Source: an uncultured Siphonobacter sp.
GTDB taxonomy: Bacteria; Bacteroidota; Bacteroidia; Cytophagales; Spirosomataceae
DNA length: 64,000 bases
Assembly: GCA_913775095.1 (NCBI GenBank)
Contig: CAJYIW010000005.1
Coordinates: 124,001-188,000, forward strand
Direction: 5' to 3'
The notes below the pieces were generated by a model. It did no database searches and was not told where the DNA came from. It saw only the letters and a program-made list of their open reading frames with translations. Positions 26,438 to 34,231 of the stretch are shown one piece after another (position 1 is the first letter of the stretch; the number at the start of each line of letters is the position of its first letter). The position numbers were made by a program, and so were the translations under genes.

Positions 26438-26520
26438 AATCATTCAATTTCTAAAGACGAAGTAACAAAGCAATTCTGTCTAAAATCTGTCAGTTTAGTT
26501 TTCAGTTGGCTGTTTTCCTC

Positions 26521-26580
26521 CGCCGTGGTTAGTGTCTCACCAGCCAGTTGTAAAGTGGTTGGTGAGGACATCAGCCACGG
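26521..26580. repeat. Inverted pair of REP-like palindromes
   Basis: A block bounded by CCGTGG and CCACGG, holding GGTTAGTGTCTCACCAGCC, the linker AGTTGTAAAGT, then GGTTGGTGAGGACATCAGCC. The linker is the reverse complement of the ACTTTACAACT linker of the unit at 26923-26977. Confidence 0.7.
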
Positions 26581-26616
26581 TGGGAGAACCCCCTCCGGGG
26601 TTATATCTCTATGCTC

Positions 26617-26665
26617 TTTCGGATTTGTAATCCGAAAGCCGGCTGTAAGGGATTTATAATCCCTA
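26617..26665. repeat. Two small palindromes with AT-rich centres
   Basis: CTTTCGGATT-tgt-AATCCGAAAG and then AGGGATT-tat-AATCCCT, separated by about a dozen bases. They belong to neither of the REP families described elsewhere in the window. Confidence 0.55.
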
Positions 26666-26734
26666 AAGCAACGCTAACCACCTCTTACCCAGACGCTATA
26701 AAGTCGCGTCTCTACTTCATAGTTGATCCCGGAT

Positions 26735-26851
26735 TTTCATCCGGGGCTATCCAGCCTGGGACTATCCAGCCTGGGGCGATCCAGGTTCAACCCCTCCGGG
26801 GTTATATCTCCCATTTCGAAATGCCTTCCCTACCTTTATAGGTTTTTCTCA
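26735..26851. repeat. Mosaic segment shared between repeat islands (copy 2)
   Basis: CCCGGATTTTCATCCGGGG, repeated CTATCCAGCCTGGG, AACCCCTCCGGGGTT, and then CCCTACCTTTATAGG running into the heptamer array. The order matches the copies at about 13.64 and 32.46 kb, with more divergence. Confidence 0.6.
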
Positions 26852-26890
26852 CTCTAAACTCTAAACTCTAAACTCTAAACTCTAAACTCC
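26852..26890. repeat. Heptamer array (CTCTAAA type), about 5.5 copies
   Basis: Tandem CTCTAAA units ending in CTCC, placed after the mosaic segment as in the other two islands. The unit sequence differs (CTCTAAA against AAACTGA) but the 7-bp period is the same. Confidence 0.8.
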
Positions 26891-26910
26891 AAACCGCAGC
26901 GGCGGCCGCT
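26891..26910. repeat. 20-mer with NotI-like core, copy 1
   Basis: AAACCGCAGCGGCGGCCGCT, containing the near-palindrome AGCGGC-g-GCCGCT. It is identical to 32684-32703, and both copies are embedded at the end of heptamer arrays. Confidence 0.7.
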
Positions 26911-26922
26911 CTAAACTCTTCC

Positions 26923-26977
26923 GCCGTGGTTGGTGTCTCACCAGCCACTTTACAACTGGCTAATGTCTCACCAGCCA
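26923..26977. repeat. Inverted pair of REP-like palindromes
   Basis: GGTTGGTGTCTCACCAGCC, the linker ACTTTACAACT, then GGCTAATGTCTCACCAGCC. It is the mirror image of the unit at 26521-26580. Confidence 0.7.
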
Positions 26978-27120
26978 AGGCGAGGAGTTTTCTCTTTCAA
27001 AACCCAAATCCCAAAACCCGGCATTCGTCGCCACTTATTGGGCACTCGGTAAGTTTCGTTTCGTGAGTCTCCGATTTGAAGACACCTTTGTATCGTTCTT
27101 TTTCTTGTACGACAAAAGCG

Positions 27121-29757
27121 ATGAAACGATACTATATTTCTTCAATCTTCCTTTCAACTCTGCTCGGGCTTGCCTGTTCCAGTCAGAGTTTTGCTCAGGT
27201 AGTTAGTCCGGCTCCCGACTCACTCCAAACGACTCCTGTTCGGGATTCCATTCCAACCACTACTCCCGCTCCCGTGGCGGCTATCAATCCGACGGTAACG
27301 GGTTTTCTGGTAGATTCTACTTCGGGTAAAGCCGTTGAATTTGCCAGCGTTGCCCTGTATAATAAACAGACGAACCAGTTAGTAACCGGAACGGTCGCTG
27401 ACGGGAAAGGTCAGTTTGCCATCAGTAACGTTACCCCCGGAAAATACCGGCTGGAAGTAACCTTCGTAGGGTATGAAAGCAAACGGATTGATCCCATCAC
27501 CGTTTCTGGCCCGCTGGAACTGGGAGTAATCCGGCTGAAATCAGACTCGAAGACGTTACAGGAAGTAACCGTTACCGGACAGAAAGCCCTGATTGAAGAA
27601 AAAGTAGACCGTCTGGTTTATAACGCAGAAAAAGACATTACCTCCAAAGGCGGCGATGCTTCCGATATTTTGCGAAAAGTCCCCATGTTATCGGTCGATC
27701 TGGATGGCAACGTTTCGATGCGGGGAAGCAGTAACATCCGCGTGCTGATCAACAACAAACCTTCCACCATCGTGGCGGGTAGCGTAGCCGACGCTCTCAA
27801 GCAGATTCCTTCCGATGAAATTGCTTCCGTTGAAGTAATTACCTCTCCTTCTGCCAAATACGATGCCGAAGGTTCCGGCGGGATTATCAACATCATTACC
27901 AAGAAAAATAATCTTCAGGGTTTCAACCTCAACCTCGATACGGGCGTAGGGAACCGGGGCTCCATGATGGGTTTACGGGGTAACTACCGGACGGGCAAAA
28001 TGGGCTTTACGCTTGGTGGTTTTGGCCGGGCGGAATATAATGTCAAAACCCTTTCTACGCTGGATCAAACCAGTATTGTTGAAAATAATCAAATCCTGAC
28101 CCGTCAGACGGGCGACGGTACGAACCGGGGCCTGATGGGTCGCTACAATCTGGGCTGGGATTTTGACATCTCAAAAAATCAGAGCATCTCCGCGGGCATT
28201 AACTACGGCGTTCGGAACCGGACCACGCAGCAGGATTACATGACCCAGATTTTCACCAATGGCGTGGGCGGTACGCAGGCCAACCGGGATGTCACTTCAA
28301 AAAATAATTCCGGTACCATTGATATGAACCTGGATTACATTCACACCTTCAAACCTCAGCAGGAATGGAGCATTTCAGCCCTATACAGCCGCAATGACCT
28401 CATTAATAACTTCGACGCGAATCTATTGAATGTGGGCGAATTAACGGGACGTCAGCGAAACCTGAACGATAACCTGAACCAGGAATTTACCCTGCAAACG
28501 GATTACCAGACTCCGATCAAGAAAAATCAGATGCTGGAATTTGGCTTGAAAGGCATCATGCGAAAGGTAAACAGTAACTACGAATACCTGCTTGCGGGCC
28601 CGACAGGTGACTATTACCAACAGGCCAACAACCCCGCTGGTTTTCTGGATTACAGCCAGAACATTGCCGCTGGTTACGCTTCTTACACGTATACAACGAA
28701 GAATAAAATCACCATTAAAGCAGGTACTCGTTTTGAGCATACGATCATTGATGCTCAGTCTAATACCAGCTCCAGCATTGCGATTCCCAACTACAGTAAC
28801 TTCGTTCCGAGTCTGAACCTTTCGAAAATGCTGAAGGACAACTCGATGATTAAACTGGCCTATAACCGCCGGATTCAGCGTCCGGGTATTCAGCAGCTGA
28901 ACCCTAACTTCAACGCGGCTAACCCCCAGAACGTCACCATGGGTAACCCGCTGCTTCGGCCGGAGTTGACGGATAACGTCGAGCTGGCTCTGAGTAAGAC
29001 CATTAACAAAGTTTACATCAATGCGGCCCTCTTTGGTCGGGTCACGAACAACTCCATTACGCAGGTACGTACCCCTCTGGATACGTTAGCAGGGGCCATC
29101 CTGACGACGTATCAGAACATTGGATCGGAACACGCAACGGGTATTAACCTGTTCGCCAAATACGATGTAAGCTCCAAACTCAGTTTCGATTTATTCACGA
29201 ATACGTTTTATACGCAACTGAAGGGGACGACAACGGGTCTGGACGGCTTATCGATTGATGTGAAAAATTCAGGGGTAAACTTCGACGTAGGCGGTCGTAT
29301 TCAGAGTACGTTCAAAAATGGCTGGGGATTACAGGCTTTCGGAATGATGAAAGGTCCACAGGTACAATTACAGGGTCGTATGGGCGGTTTTGGCTTCTAC
29401 TCGCTGGGCCTGAAGAAAGACTTCACCAACAAAAAGGGAAGCATTGGCATAGCCGCAGAAAACTTCCTGACTTCCAACATTCGGATGCGGACGGAACTTA
29501 CCTCGCCTCAGTTTACCCAGGTTAGCAACATGTTTATGTACAACCGTGGCGTTCGCTTAACCTTCAGTTACAAAATTGGCAAAATGAATATTCAGGCTCC
29601 CCGTAAAAAAACGAAGTCGATTCAAAATGATGACGTCAAAGGTGATGGCGGCGGTGCAGATATGAACAATACTCAGGGCTCAGGCGGTGGCGGAGCAGCT
29701 CCTTCGGGCGGTGCTCCCGCAGGTAACAAACCTGCCGCTTCGGCTCCTAAACGATAG
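27121..29757 (+). CDS. Outer-membrane beta-barrel protein with N-terminal carboxypeptidase-regulatory-like domain (TonB-receptor-like)
   Basis: A TonB-dependent-receptor-like outer-membrane protein of the outer membrane beta-barrel family (OMP_b-brl_3). The start chosen, MKRYYISSIFLSTLLGLACS, gives a signal peptide ending SFAQ; a TTG 45 nt upstream is less likely. Then come a Pro/Thr-rich spacer, a CarboxypepD_reg-like domain (about residues 55-145, GFLVDSTSGKAVEFASVALY), and a plug with VDGNVSMRGSSNIRVLINNK and PSAKYDAEGSGGIINIITKK, followed by a barrel of about 600 residues. The C-terminus carries an unusual Gly/Ala/Pro-rich low-complexity tail of about 50 residues beyond the last strand. 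It has no SusD partner. Cargo is unknown. Confidence 0.9.
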   Translation: MKRYYISSIFLSTLLGLACSSQSFAQVVSPAPDSLQTTPVRDSIPTTTPAPVAAINPTVTGFLVDSTSGKAVEFASVALYNKQTNQLVTGTVADGKGQFAISNVTPGKYRLEVTFVGYESKRIDPITVSGPLELGVIRLKSDSKTLQEVTVTGQKALIEEKVDRLVYNAEKDITSKGGDASDILRKVPMLSVDLDGNVSMRGSSNIRVLINNKPSTIVAGSVADALKQIPSDEIASVEVITSPSAKYDAEGSGGIINIITKKNNLQGFNLNLDTGVGNRGSMMGLRGNYRTGKMGFTLGGFGRAEYNVKTLSTLDQTSIVENNQILTRQTGDGTNRGLMGRYNLGWDFDISKNQSISAGINYGVRNRTTQQDYMTQIFTNGVGGTQANRDVTSKNNSGTIDMNLDYIHTFKPQQEWSISALYSRNDLINNFDANLLNVGELTGRQRNLNDNLNQEFTLQTDYQTPIKKNQMLEFGLKGIMRKVNSNYEYLLAGPTGDYYQQANNPAGFLDYSQNIAAGYASYTYTTKNKITIKAGTRFEHTIIDAQSNTSSSIAIPNYSNFVPSLNLSKMLKDNSMIKLAYNRRIQRPGIQQLNPNFNAANPQNVTMGNPLLRPELTDNVELALSKTINKVYINAALFGRVTNNSITQVRTPLDTLAGAILTTYQNIGSEHATGINLFAKYDVSSKLSFDLFTNTFYTQLKGTTTGLDGLSIDVKNSGVNFDVGGRIQSTFKNGWGLQAFGMMKGPQVQLQGRMGGFGFYSLGLKKDFTNKKGSIGIAAENFLTSNIRMRTELTSPQFTQVSNMFMYNRGVRLTFSYKIGKMNIQAPRKKTKSIQNDDVKGDGGGADMNNTQGSGGGGAAPSGGAPAGNKPAASAPKR

Positions 29758-29786
29758 TCGTTTTTTTATACATAGAGTTTGACGTC

Positions 29787-29815
29787 AAACGCCTCCGGTC
29801 CTGCTGGAGGCGTTT
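29787..29815. terminator. Terminator of the outer-membrane barrel gene
   Basis: A 10-bp stem AAACGCCTCC/GGAGGCGTTT about 30 nt after the stop codon. The A and T runs at its base suit termination in either direction. Confidence 0.7.
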
Positions 29816-29915
29816 ACTTTTGGGCAGGGAATCAGTCAGATGAAGCGAAGAGCCTGATGGGTACTGATGCTTCCGGCGGGAGACTACCGTACCAAATTTA
29901 GCTCCCTCCTCAGGT

Positions 29916-30142
29916 AAGGTCCCTCCCTGCGGTCGAGATGACAGATGGAGTTCAACTATCAACAATCTGTCATTCAGAGCGTAGCGAAGAACCTTACGCG
30001 GGGTTGGGGTTATATTCGGCTTTCATGAAAACGAGCCTTCCCTGAAAGCCGGCCCATTTTTAAACAAGGTCTCTCCCTGCGGTTAAGATGACAGGCGGGG
30101 TTTCGACTACTCACCAATCTGTCATTCAGAGCGTAGCGAAGA
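29916..30142. repeat. Two copies of a 76-bp intergenic repeat, about 150 bp apart
   Basis: Each copy starts with CCTCCCTGCGG and AGATGACAG and ends with CTGTCATTCAGAGCGTAGCG and AAGA. The inner ATGACAG and CTGTCAT can pair as a hairpin. The copies are 29916-29990 and 30066-30142. Similar intergenic phrases are, from memory, common in Bacteroidota genomes. Confidence 0.7.
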
Positions 30143-30192
30143 TCCCTGCTCAGGTTTGGGTAATAAACTTTCGGAAAGTTGAAAATCCTGTT

Positions 30193-31800
30193 TTACTTCA
30201 TGATCTTCAATCGGCTCTGAACGGATACATTCCAGACGTCGAGTTCTCCCTCCAGCTTGCGTACCAGTTCTTCCGGAAACTTGTTTTCTTTAATTAACTC
30301 GACCATCTGATGTCGCTGGAAGTTGATGACCTCCAGTTCTCCGAAGATATACTTCTTGAATTTTTCCCGTTTTTCTTTCAGCGAAGGCTCGATTCCATCC
30401 GTTGGAATGGACCCATACAAGTAGCGAATCTGCTGCTCAAACCGGTTCCGTAATCCGGCACCGATCTCTTCCTGATCAATGAGATTGGGTAACTCTTCTT
30501 CAATAAACCGAATGGAGGAACGAGCCATCAGCAACCGAAGTTTTCGCTCCAGAGCCGCTTCCTTATCCGGATCTTCACTGACTTTCAGCCGCTTCACAAA
30601 ATAAGGTAAGGTCAACCCCTGCAAAACCAGCGTTACCAGAATTACAATGAAGGTAATGAAGAGGATAATGTTCCGATTGGGAAAGGGTTCTCCATTGGCT
30701 AAGGTCAGGGGTAAGGCCAGAGCGGTAGCCAGCGACACTACGCCCCGCATACCCGCCCAGCCGATGATGAATAACTCCCCTTTGCTTTGCCGGGCTCCGT
30801 TTCGGTAGCCAAATTCAAAGGGAAATTTAGCAATGATAAACAGCCAGGCCATCCGAATAAAAATGGCCGCCGCACTGATTAATAATCCGTAAAGAATCAG
30901 CGTTCCCAGCGACTGGTTAGGAATGTCCTGCAAGATCCAGGGTAACTGTAGTCCAATGAGAATGAAGACAAAACCATTAAGCAGGAAGCCCAGCAATTCC
31001 CAGAAATTGTTACTGAGAATCCGTCCCTGAAACGAGAATACTTCGGAGGCACGCCAGGAGACAAACAAGCCCGTTGCCACTACGGATAAGACTCCGGAAA
31101 CTTTGATATGCTCGGCAAAAAGATACGATACGAAGGGAATCATGATGTTAAGGCTGGCCTCAACCGTCGCATTTCCCTGCACTTTCCGAAAGACCCAGAC
31201 AAAAGCATACCCAATAGCCAAGCCCGCCAAAACGCCACCAATGGCCAGAATAAAAAACTGAATACTGGCCTGCCAGAGTACAAAGGTTCCACTGGCTACG
31301 GCTACTACGGCGTACCGATAGGCAATCAGAGCGGAAGCATCATTCACCAGACTTTCGCCCTCCAGAATCGTCGTGGTTCGGCGGGGTAAGCCCAGTCCTT
31401 TCGTAGCACTCGTCGCGGCTACGGCATCAGGTGGCGAAACAATGGCTCCCAGCACAAAAGCCAGCGGCCAGCTGAAACCCGGTATGCAATAATGAGCCAC
31501 GACGGCAATGACCGAGGTGGTCAGAAAGACCAGACCAATGGCCAGTCTGGATACGGGTTTCCGGTGCGTTTTGAGTTCCTGCCAGGAGATTTTCCAGCTG
31601 GCTTCGTATAAGAGAGGGGGCAGGAAGATTAAGAAAACCACGTCGGGTTCGAGGCGAACGTTGGGCAAACTGGGCGTAATCCCCACCAGTAAACCTCCAA
31701 TAACCAGTACAATCGGGTAAGGAACTTTCAGTTTGGGAGCCAGAGCGGACAGGCCCGCCAAAATAGCCATTAAGATTAAGATAGGTTCAAGTATTTCCAT
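30193..31800 (-). CDS. Na+/H+ antiporter, CPA1 (NhaP) family
   Basis: Cation/proton antiporter of the inner membrane, 535 aa. About twelve hydrophobic segments fill residues 1-400. The exchanger core shows FLPPLLYEASWKISW and the conserved ion-site region VLGAIVSPPDAVAATSATKGLGLP followed by LEGESLVNDASALI, the PDA and ND motifs of CPA1. GWAGMRGVVSLATALALPL is the typical late helix. A charged, helical C-terminal region of about 130 residues lies in the cytoplasm and probably regulates activity. The gene is alone: the upstream neighbour is separated by the repeat island at 31.9-32.7 kb. Confidence 0.94.
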   Translation of the reverse strand: MEILEPILILMAILAGLSALAPKLKVPYPIVLVIGGLLVGITPSLPNVRLEPDVVFLIFLPPLLYEASWKISWQELKTHRKPVSRLAIGLVFLTTSVIAVVAHYCIPGFSWPLAFVLGAIVSPPDAVAATSATKGLGLPRRTTTILEGESLVNDASALIAYRYAVVAVASGTFVLWQASIQFFILAIGGVLAGLAIGYAFVWVFRKVQGNATVEASLNIMIPFVSYLFAEHIKVSGVLSVVATGLFVSWRASEVFSFQGRILSNNFWELLGFLLNGFVFILIGLQLPWILQDIPNQSLGTLILYGLLISAAAIFIRMAWLFIIAKFPFEFGYRNGARQSKGELFIIGWAGMRGVVSLATALALPLTLANGEPFPNRNIILFITFIVILVTLVLQGLTLPYFVKRLKVSEDPDKEAALERKLRLLMARSSIRFIEEELPNLIDQEEIGAGLRNRFEQQIRYLYGSIPTDGIEPSLKEKREKFKKYIFGELEVINFQRHQMVELIKENKFPEELVRKLEGELDVWNVSVQSRLKIMK

Positions 31801-31971
31801 GGATGCAGAGGGGTAATCTGAAGGTATAAAAAATAGCAGGGGCTATTTATACAAGACCTCCCGCCGCCTGAAAAGTTCCGTATTATTTTCAGTTTACCAT
31901 TTTTTATATGTGTCTTAGGAACCAGATCCAACTATCTGACTGGTAATCCCCACAGGAGTTATTCTCTTTCC

Positions 31972-32027
31972 CCGTGGCTGTTGTCCCCCACCACTTCTTT
32001 ACAACTGGCTGGTGAGACACCAGCCAG
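31972..32027. repeat. REP pair
   Basis: A degenerate GTGGCTGTTGTCCCCCACCAC, the linker TTCTTTACAACT, then a perfect TGGCTGGTG-aga-CACCAGCCA (32006-32026). Confidence 0.7.
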
Positions 32028-32053
32028 GGCGGGAACCATTTTCCTTCCAACGT

Positions 32054-32140
32054 TTCCCCGGATTAACATTCGGGGCTATCCAGCCGGAGACTACTCAGAT
32101 TGAACCCCGATGGCGTTCTTACGCTCAGTTCCAAACGGCC
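32054..32140. repeat. Mosaic segment shared between repeat islands (copy 3)
   Basis: CCCCGGATTAACATTCGGGG, CTATCCAGCCGGAGACTAC, AACCCCGATGGCGTT and then CTTACGCTCAGTTCCAAACG. Here it leads into the REP array and not into heptamers. Confidence 0.65.
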
Positions 32141-32147
32141 CCACCGT

Positions 32148-32450
32148 GGTTGGTGTCCCCACCCACCACTTCCTTACAACTGGCGGGTGAGACACCAGCC
32201 AGGGCAGAGTAAATGTGAACCCGCCGGGTTTCTTACGTTCAATTCCAATCGGCCCCGCCGGGGTTGGTGTCCCCACCCACCACTTCCTTACAACTGGCTG
32301 GTGAGACACCAGCCAGGGCAGAGTGAATGTGACCCCGCCGGGTTTCTTACGTTCAATTCCAATCGGCCCCGCCGGGGTTGGTGTCCCCACCAACCGCTTC
32401 CTTACAACTGGCGGGTGAGACACCAGCCAGGGCAGAGTAAATGTGAACCC
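32148..32450. repeat. Tandem REP array, 114-bp period (units at 32148, 32262 and 32376)
   Basis: Each unit has GGTTGGTGTCCCCACC(C/A)ACC, the linker (A/G)CTTCCTTACAACT, GGC(G/T)GGTGAGACACCAGCC, and a spacer with AACCCGCCGGGTTTCTTACG and CCCCGCCGG. The third unit is truncated. The period is near that of the array at 1.74-2.11 kb, but the spacer sequences differ. Confidence 0.85.
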
Positions 32451-32456
32451 CGATTA

Positions 32457-32556
32457 TGACCCCGGGTCATAACCCGGGGCTACTCAAATTGAACCCCGCC
32501 GGGGTTCTTGCGTTCAGTTTCAAACATCGCCCCTACCTTTACGGGTTTTCCCTTTC
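32457..32556. repeat. Mosaic segment shared between repeat islands (copy 4)
   Basis: ACCCCGGGTCATAACCCGGG, AACCCCGCCGGGGTT, CTTGCGTTCAGTTTCAAAC, then TTTACGGGTTTTCC. It is closely similar to 13635-13734 over its full length. Confidence 0.75.
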
Positions 32557-32687
32557 CAAACTGAAAACTGAAAACTGAAAACTGAAAACTGAAAACTGAA
32601 AACTGAAAACTGAAAACTGAAAACTGAAAACTGAAAACTCAAAACTCAAAACTCAAAACTCAAAACTCAAAACTCAAAACTCAAAAC
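32557..32687. repeat. Heptamer array (AAACTGA then AAACTCA), about 18 copies
   Basis: A block of AAACTGA units followed by a block of AAACTCA units, with a sharp change at about 32636. The order is the same as in the first array, where both unit types also occur. Confidence 0.9.
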
Positions 32688-32703
32688 CGCAGCGGCGGCC
32701 GCT
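32684..32703. repeat. 20-mer with NotI-like core, copy 2
   Basis: Identical to 26891-26910. It overlaps the end of the heptamer array and ends 10 nt before the stop codon of the next gene. Confidence 0.7.
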
Positions 32704-32713
32704 GAAAACCGCT

Positions 32714-34147
32714 CTAAAGCGTAACCGTTCCGGCGACGACCTGATGGTATGGTAAGCTCATCTTCCAGGTTTTATCTTTGTACCGACACAGGATGTTCTG
32801 AACTTTTCCTTCTTCCAGTCCGGGGCGATGGGCCGCTACTACCATCAGCTTATTATCCAGCACCGCCGCCCGAACCCCCATGGGATTCGGATCTTTGTAC
32901 ATGTAATCAAACCAGCTGATGCCCAGTTTCTGAGCTTTGGCCTGCCAGTTCTCAATATCATTGGTCCAGGTTTCGCCGTTATCCAGCGAAAATTCGATGT
33001 GCAGATTGTATTGCGTCTTTGGATTTTCCCAGAACGAATTAAACTGGGAGGCTCGCCATTTTCCCGCTTCCAGAGCATAATCAGCAGCGTTTAGAGCTAC
33101 GCCGGGGTTCCAGTTACATAATCCGCCCCCTGAACGGGCCGCTCCGGAGACAAGCATCAGCAGAGGTAAGGATTCACAAATATGCGGAGCGATCATTTCC
33201 AGACCGCCGCCTTCGTAACGGGTCATTACCCAGCTAAATCCCCGGTATTCTTTACTGGCGGCATAATTCGCCCGCTGATCCAGCCATTCGAGGCATTTTT
33301 TGATGTGCAGACTACTCCGTCGGGCATAATCCTGAAAGTCGGCATAGGGCTTATCTTTTCCAATCAGAATCTCTTCGTAATGAGCATAAGGCATCATTTC
33401 GTAGTAGGTAAAGCCATTTTGCTTATAAAGATTATGACGGGAATTGCCTCCCAGCTGTCCATAGGGACGGTCAGGTCCCCCATCGCCTTCGGGATATAAG
33501 TTGGACATTCCCGAAGCATACATACCAAACTCGACGTTGGGGTGTTCTTTTCGCAATAGCTTCACGCCTTCCGCCAGTACCTGATTGTTCTTCCAGGCCG
33601 CCGGAAAGCTTTCCAGATCCAGATCAAACATGATTTTGGCATTTCCCCAGCCGTAATTTTCAGCCCGGGAAAACCACCAGCCCATGAGGTAATTTTTTAC
33701 GTCCACGGGCGTCACTGTCACCGGATTGGTCCATAGGCCGTGCAGGGGGCCCTGGGTTTTGTTTAAATCATCATCACCCAGCATTTCGTATAACCCCGTT
33801 CCGGCGGTAAGCGTTTTCAGAAACGCCCGGGCCTGAGCATTGGTGATTTGCTGATAGGCTTCTTTTTCAACCAGCGTTCGAATAGGAAAAAAGGTATTAC
33901 CCTTCTGAACGAAATCCCTTTGTCTTTCCAGCTGATCGGGAGCCAGTTTCATGGCCGCCCAGAACGAGCCTTCGGGCATGGTGAAATCAGGAATTTCCGA
34001 CAAACTTAATTTCGTCAGTCGAAGGGCCTGAACGGGCTGAAACGTAGCCGCCGTGTATTGGGTGGTTTGTTCGGAAGAATTCGTACAGGTATCTACGCGG
34101 GGGGTTATTCCCAATAAAATAAAAAGAGCTATGGAATGAATTTTCAT
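32714..34147 (-). CDS. Exported protein of unknown function
   Basis: I do not recognise the family. The 477-aa product has an N-terminal signal (MKIHSIALFILLGITPRVD) with a Cys at residue 21 that could be a relaxed lipobox. The rest looks globular and rich in aromatic residues. Segments such as NAKIMFDLDLESFPAAWKNN, NVEFGMYASGMSNLYPEG and FSWVMTRYEGGGLEMIAPHI would suit a TIM-barrel glycosidase-like fold, and the C-terminal SLDNGETWTNDIENW a beta-sandwich, but this is a guess from residue patterns. It is transcribed alone. The stop codon lies 10 nt from repeat island 3. Confidence 0.75.
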   Translation of the reverse strand: MKIHSIALFILLGITPRVDTCTNSSEQTTQYTAATFQPVQALRLTKLSLSEIPDFTMPEGSFWAAMKLAPDQLERQRDFVQKGNTFFPIRTLVEKEAYQQITNAQARAFLKTLTAGTGLYEMLGDDDLNKTQGPLHGLWTNPVTVTPVDVKNYLMGWWFSRAENYGWGNAKIMFDLDLESFPAAWKNNQVLAEGVKLLRKEHPNVEFGMYASGMSNLYPEGDGGPDRPYGQLGGNSRHNLYKQNGFTYYEMMPYAHYEEILIGKDKPYADFQDYARRSSLHIKKCLEWLDQRANYAASKEYRGFSWVMTRYEGGGLEMIAPHICESLPLLMLVSGAARSGGGLCNWNPGVALNAADYALEAGKWRASQFNSFWENPKTQYNLHIEFSLDNGETWTNDIENWQAKAQKLGISWFDYMYKDPNPMGVRAAVLDNKLMVVAAHRPGLEEGKVQNILCRYKDKTWKMSLPYHQVVAGTVTL

Positions 34148-34231
34148 GCAATGAAGGAAGGTATGTTCGGTATAGATTCAACGTACGCTTTTGGAATTTG
34201 TTGGTTCAGATGTCAATTTCCAGGACAATAG

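Larger units (their letters stand above)
26444..27075. other. Composite repeat island 2 between the response regulator and the outer-membrane barrel gene
   Basis: About 630 nt with no gene. In order it holds an inverted REP pair, two small AT-centred palindromes, the mosaic segment, a CTCTAAA heptamer array, a 20-mer with a NotI-like core, and a second inverted REP pair. The REP pairs at the two ends are in opposite orientation. Confidence 0.75.
29758..30192. other. Intergenic region between two convergent genes
   Basis: Holds the terminator above, a duplicated repeat block, and a small palindrome AACTTTC-g-GAAAGTT at about 30168-30182 just beyond the antiporter gene. No open frame of note. 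Confidence 0.65.
31801..32713. other. Composite repeat island 3 between the hypothetical exported protein and the antiporter
   Basis: About 910 nt with no gene. From left to right it has a REP pair, mosaic segment, REP tandem array (114-bp period), mosaic segment again, AAACTGA/AAACTCA heptamer array, and a NotI-like 20-mer that reaches to within 10 nt of the next coding region. Long frames crossing it are artefacts because 114 is divisible by 3. Confidence 0.8.

Noticed and set aside
26891-26910. Vector contamination suggested by the NotI-like sequence
   Set aside because: The same 20-mer occurs again at 32684-32703 with different flanks inside natural repeat arrays, and no other vector sequence is seen.
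32091-32459. Two overlapping frames (110 and 119 codons) on opposite strands with a 38-residue repeat
   Set aside because: The 114-bp REP array is divisible by three, so open frames arise on both strands. There is no start context, and the content is palindrome sequence.
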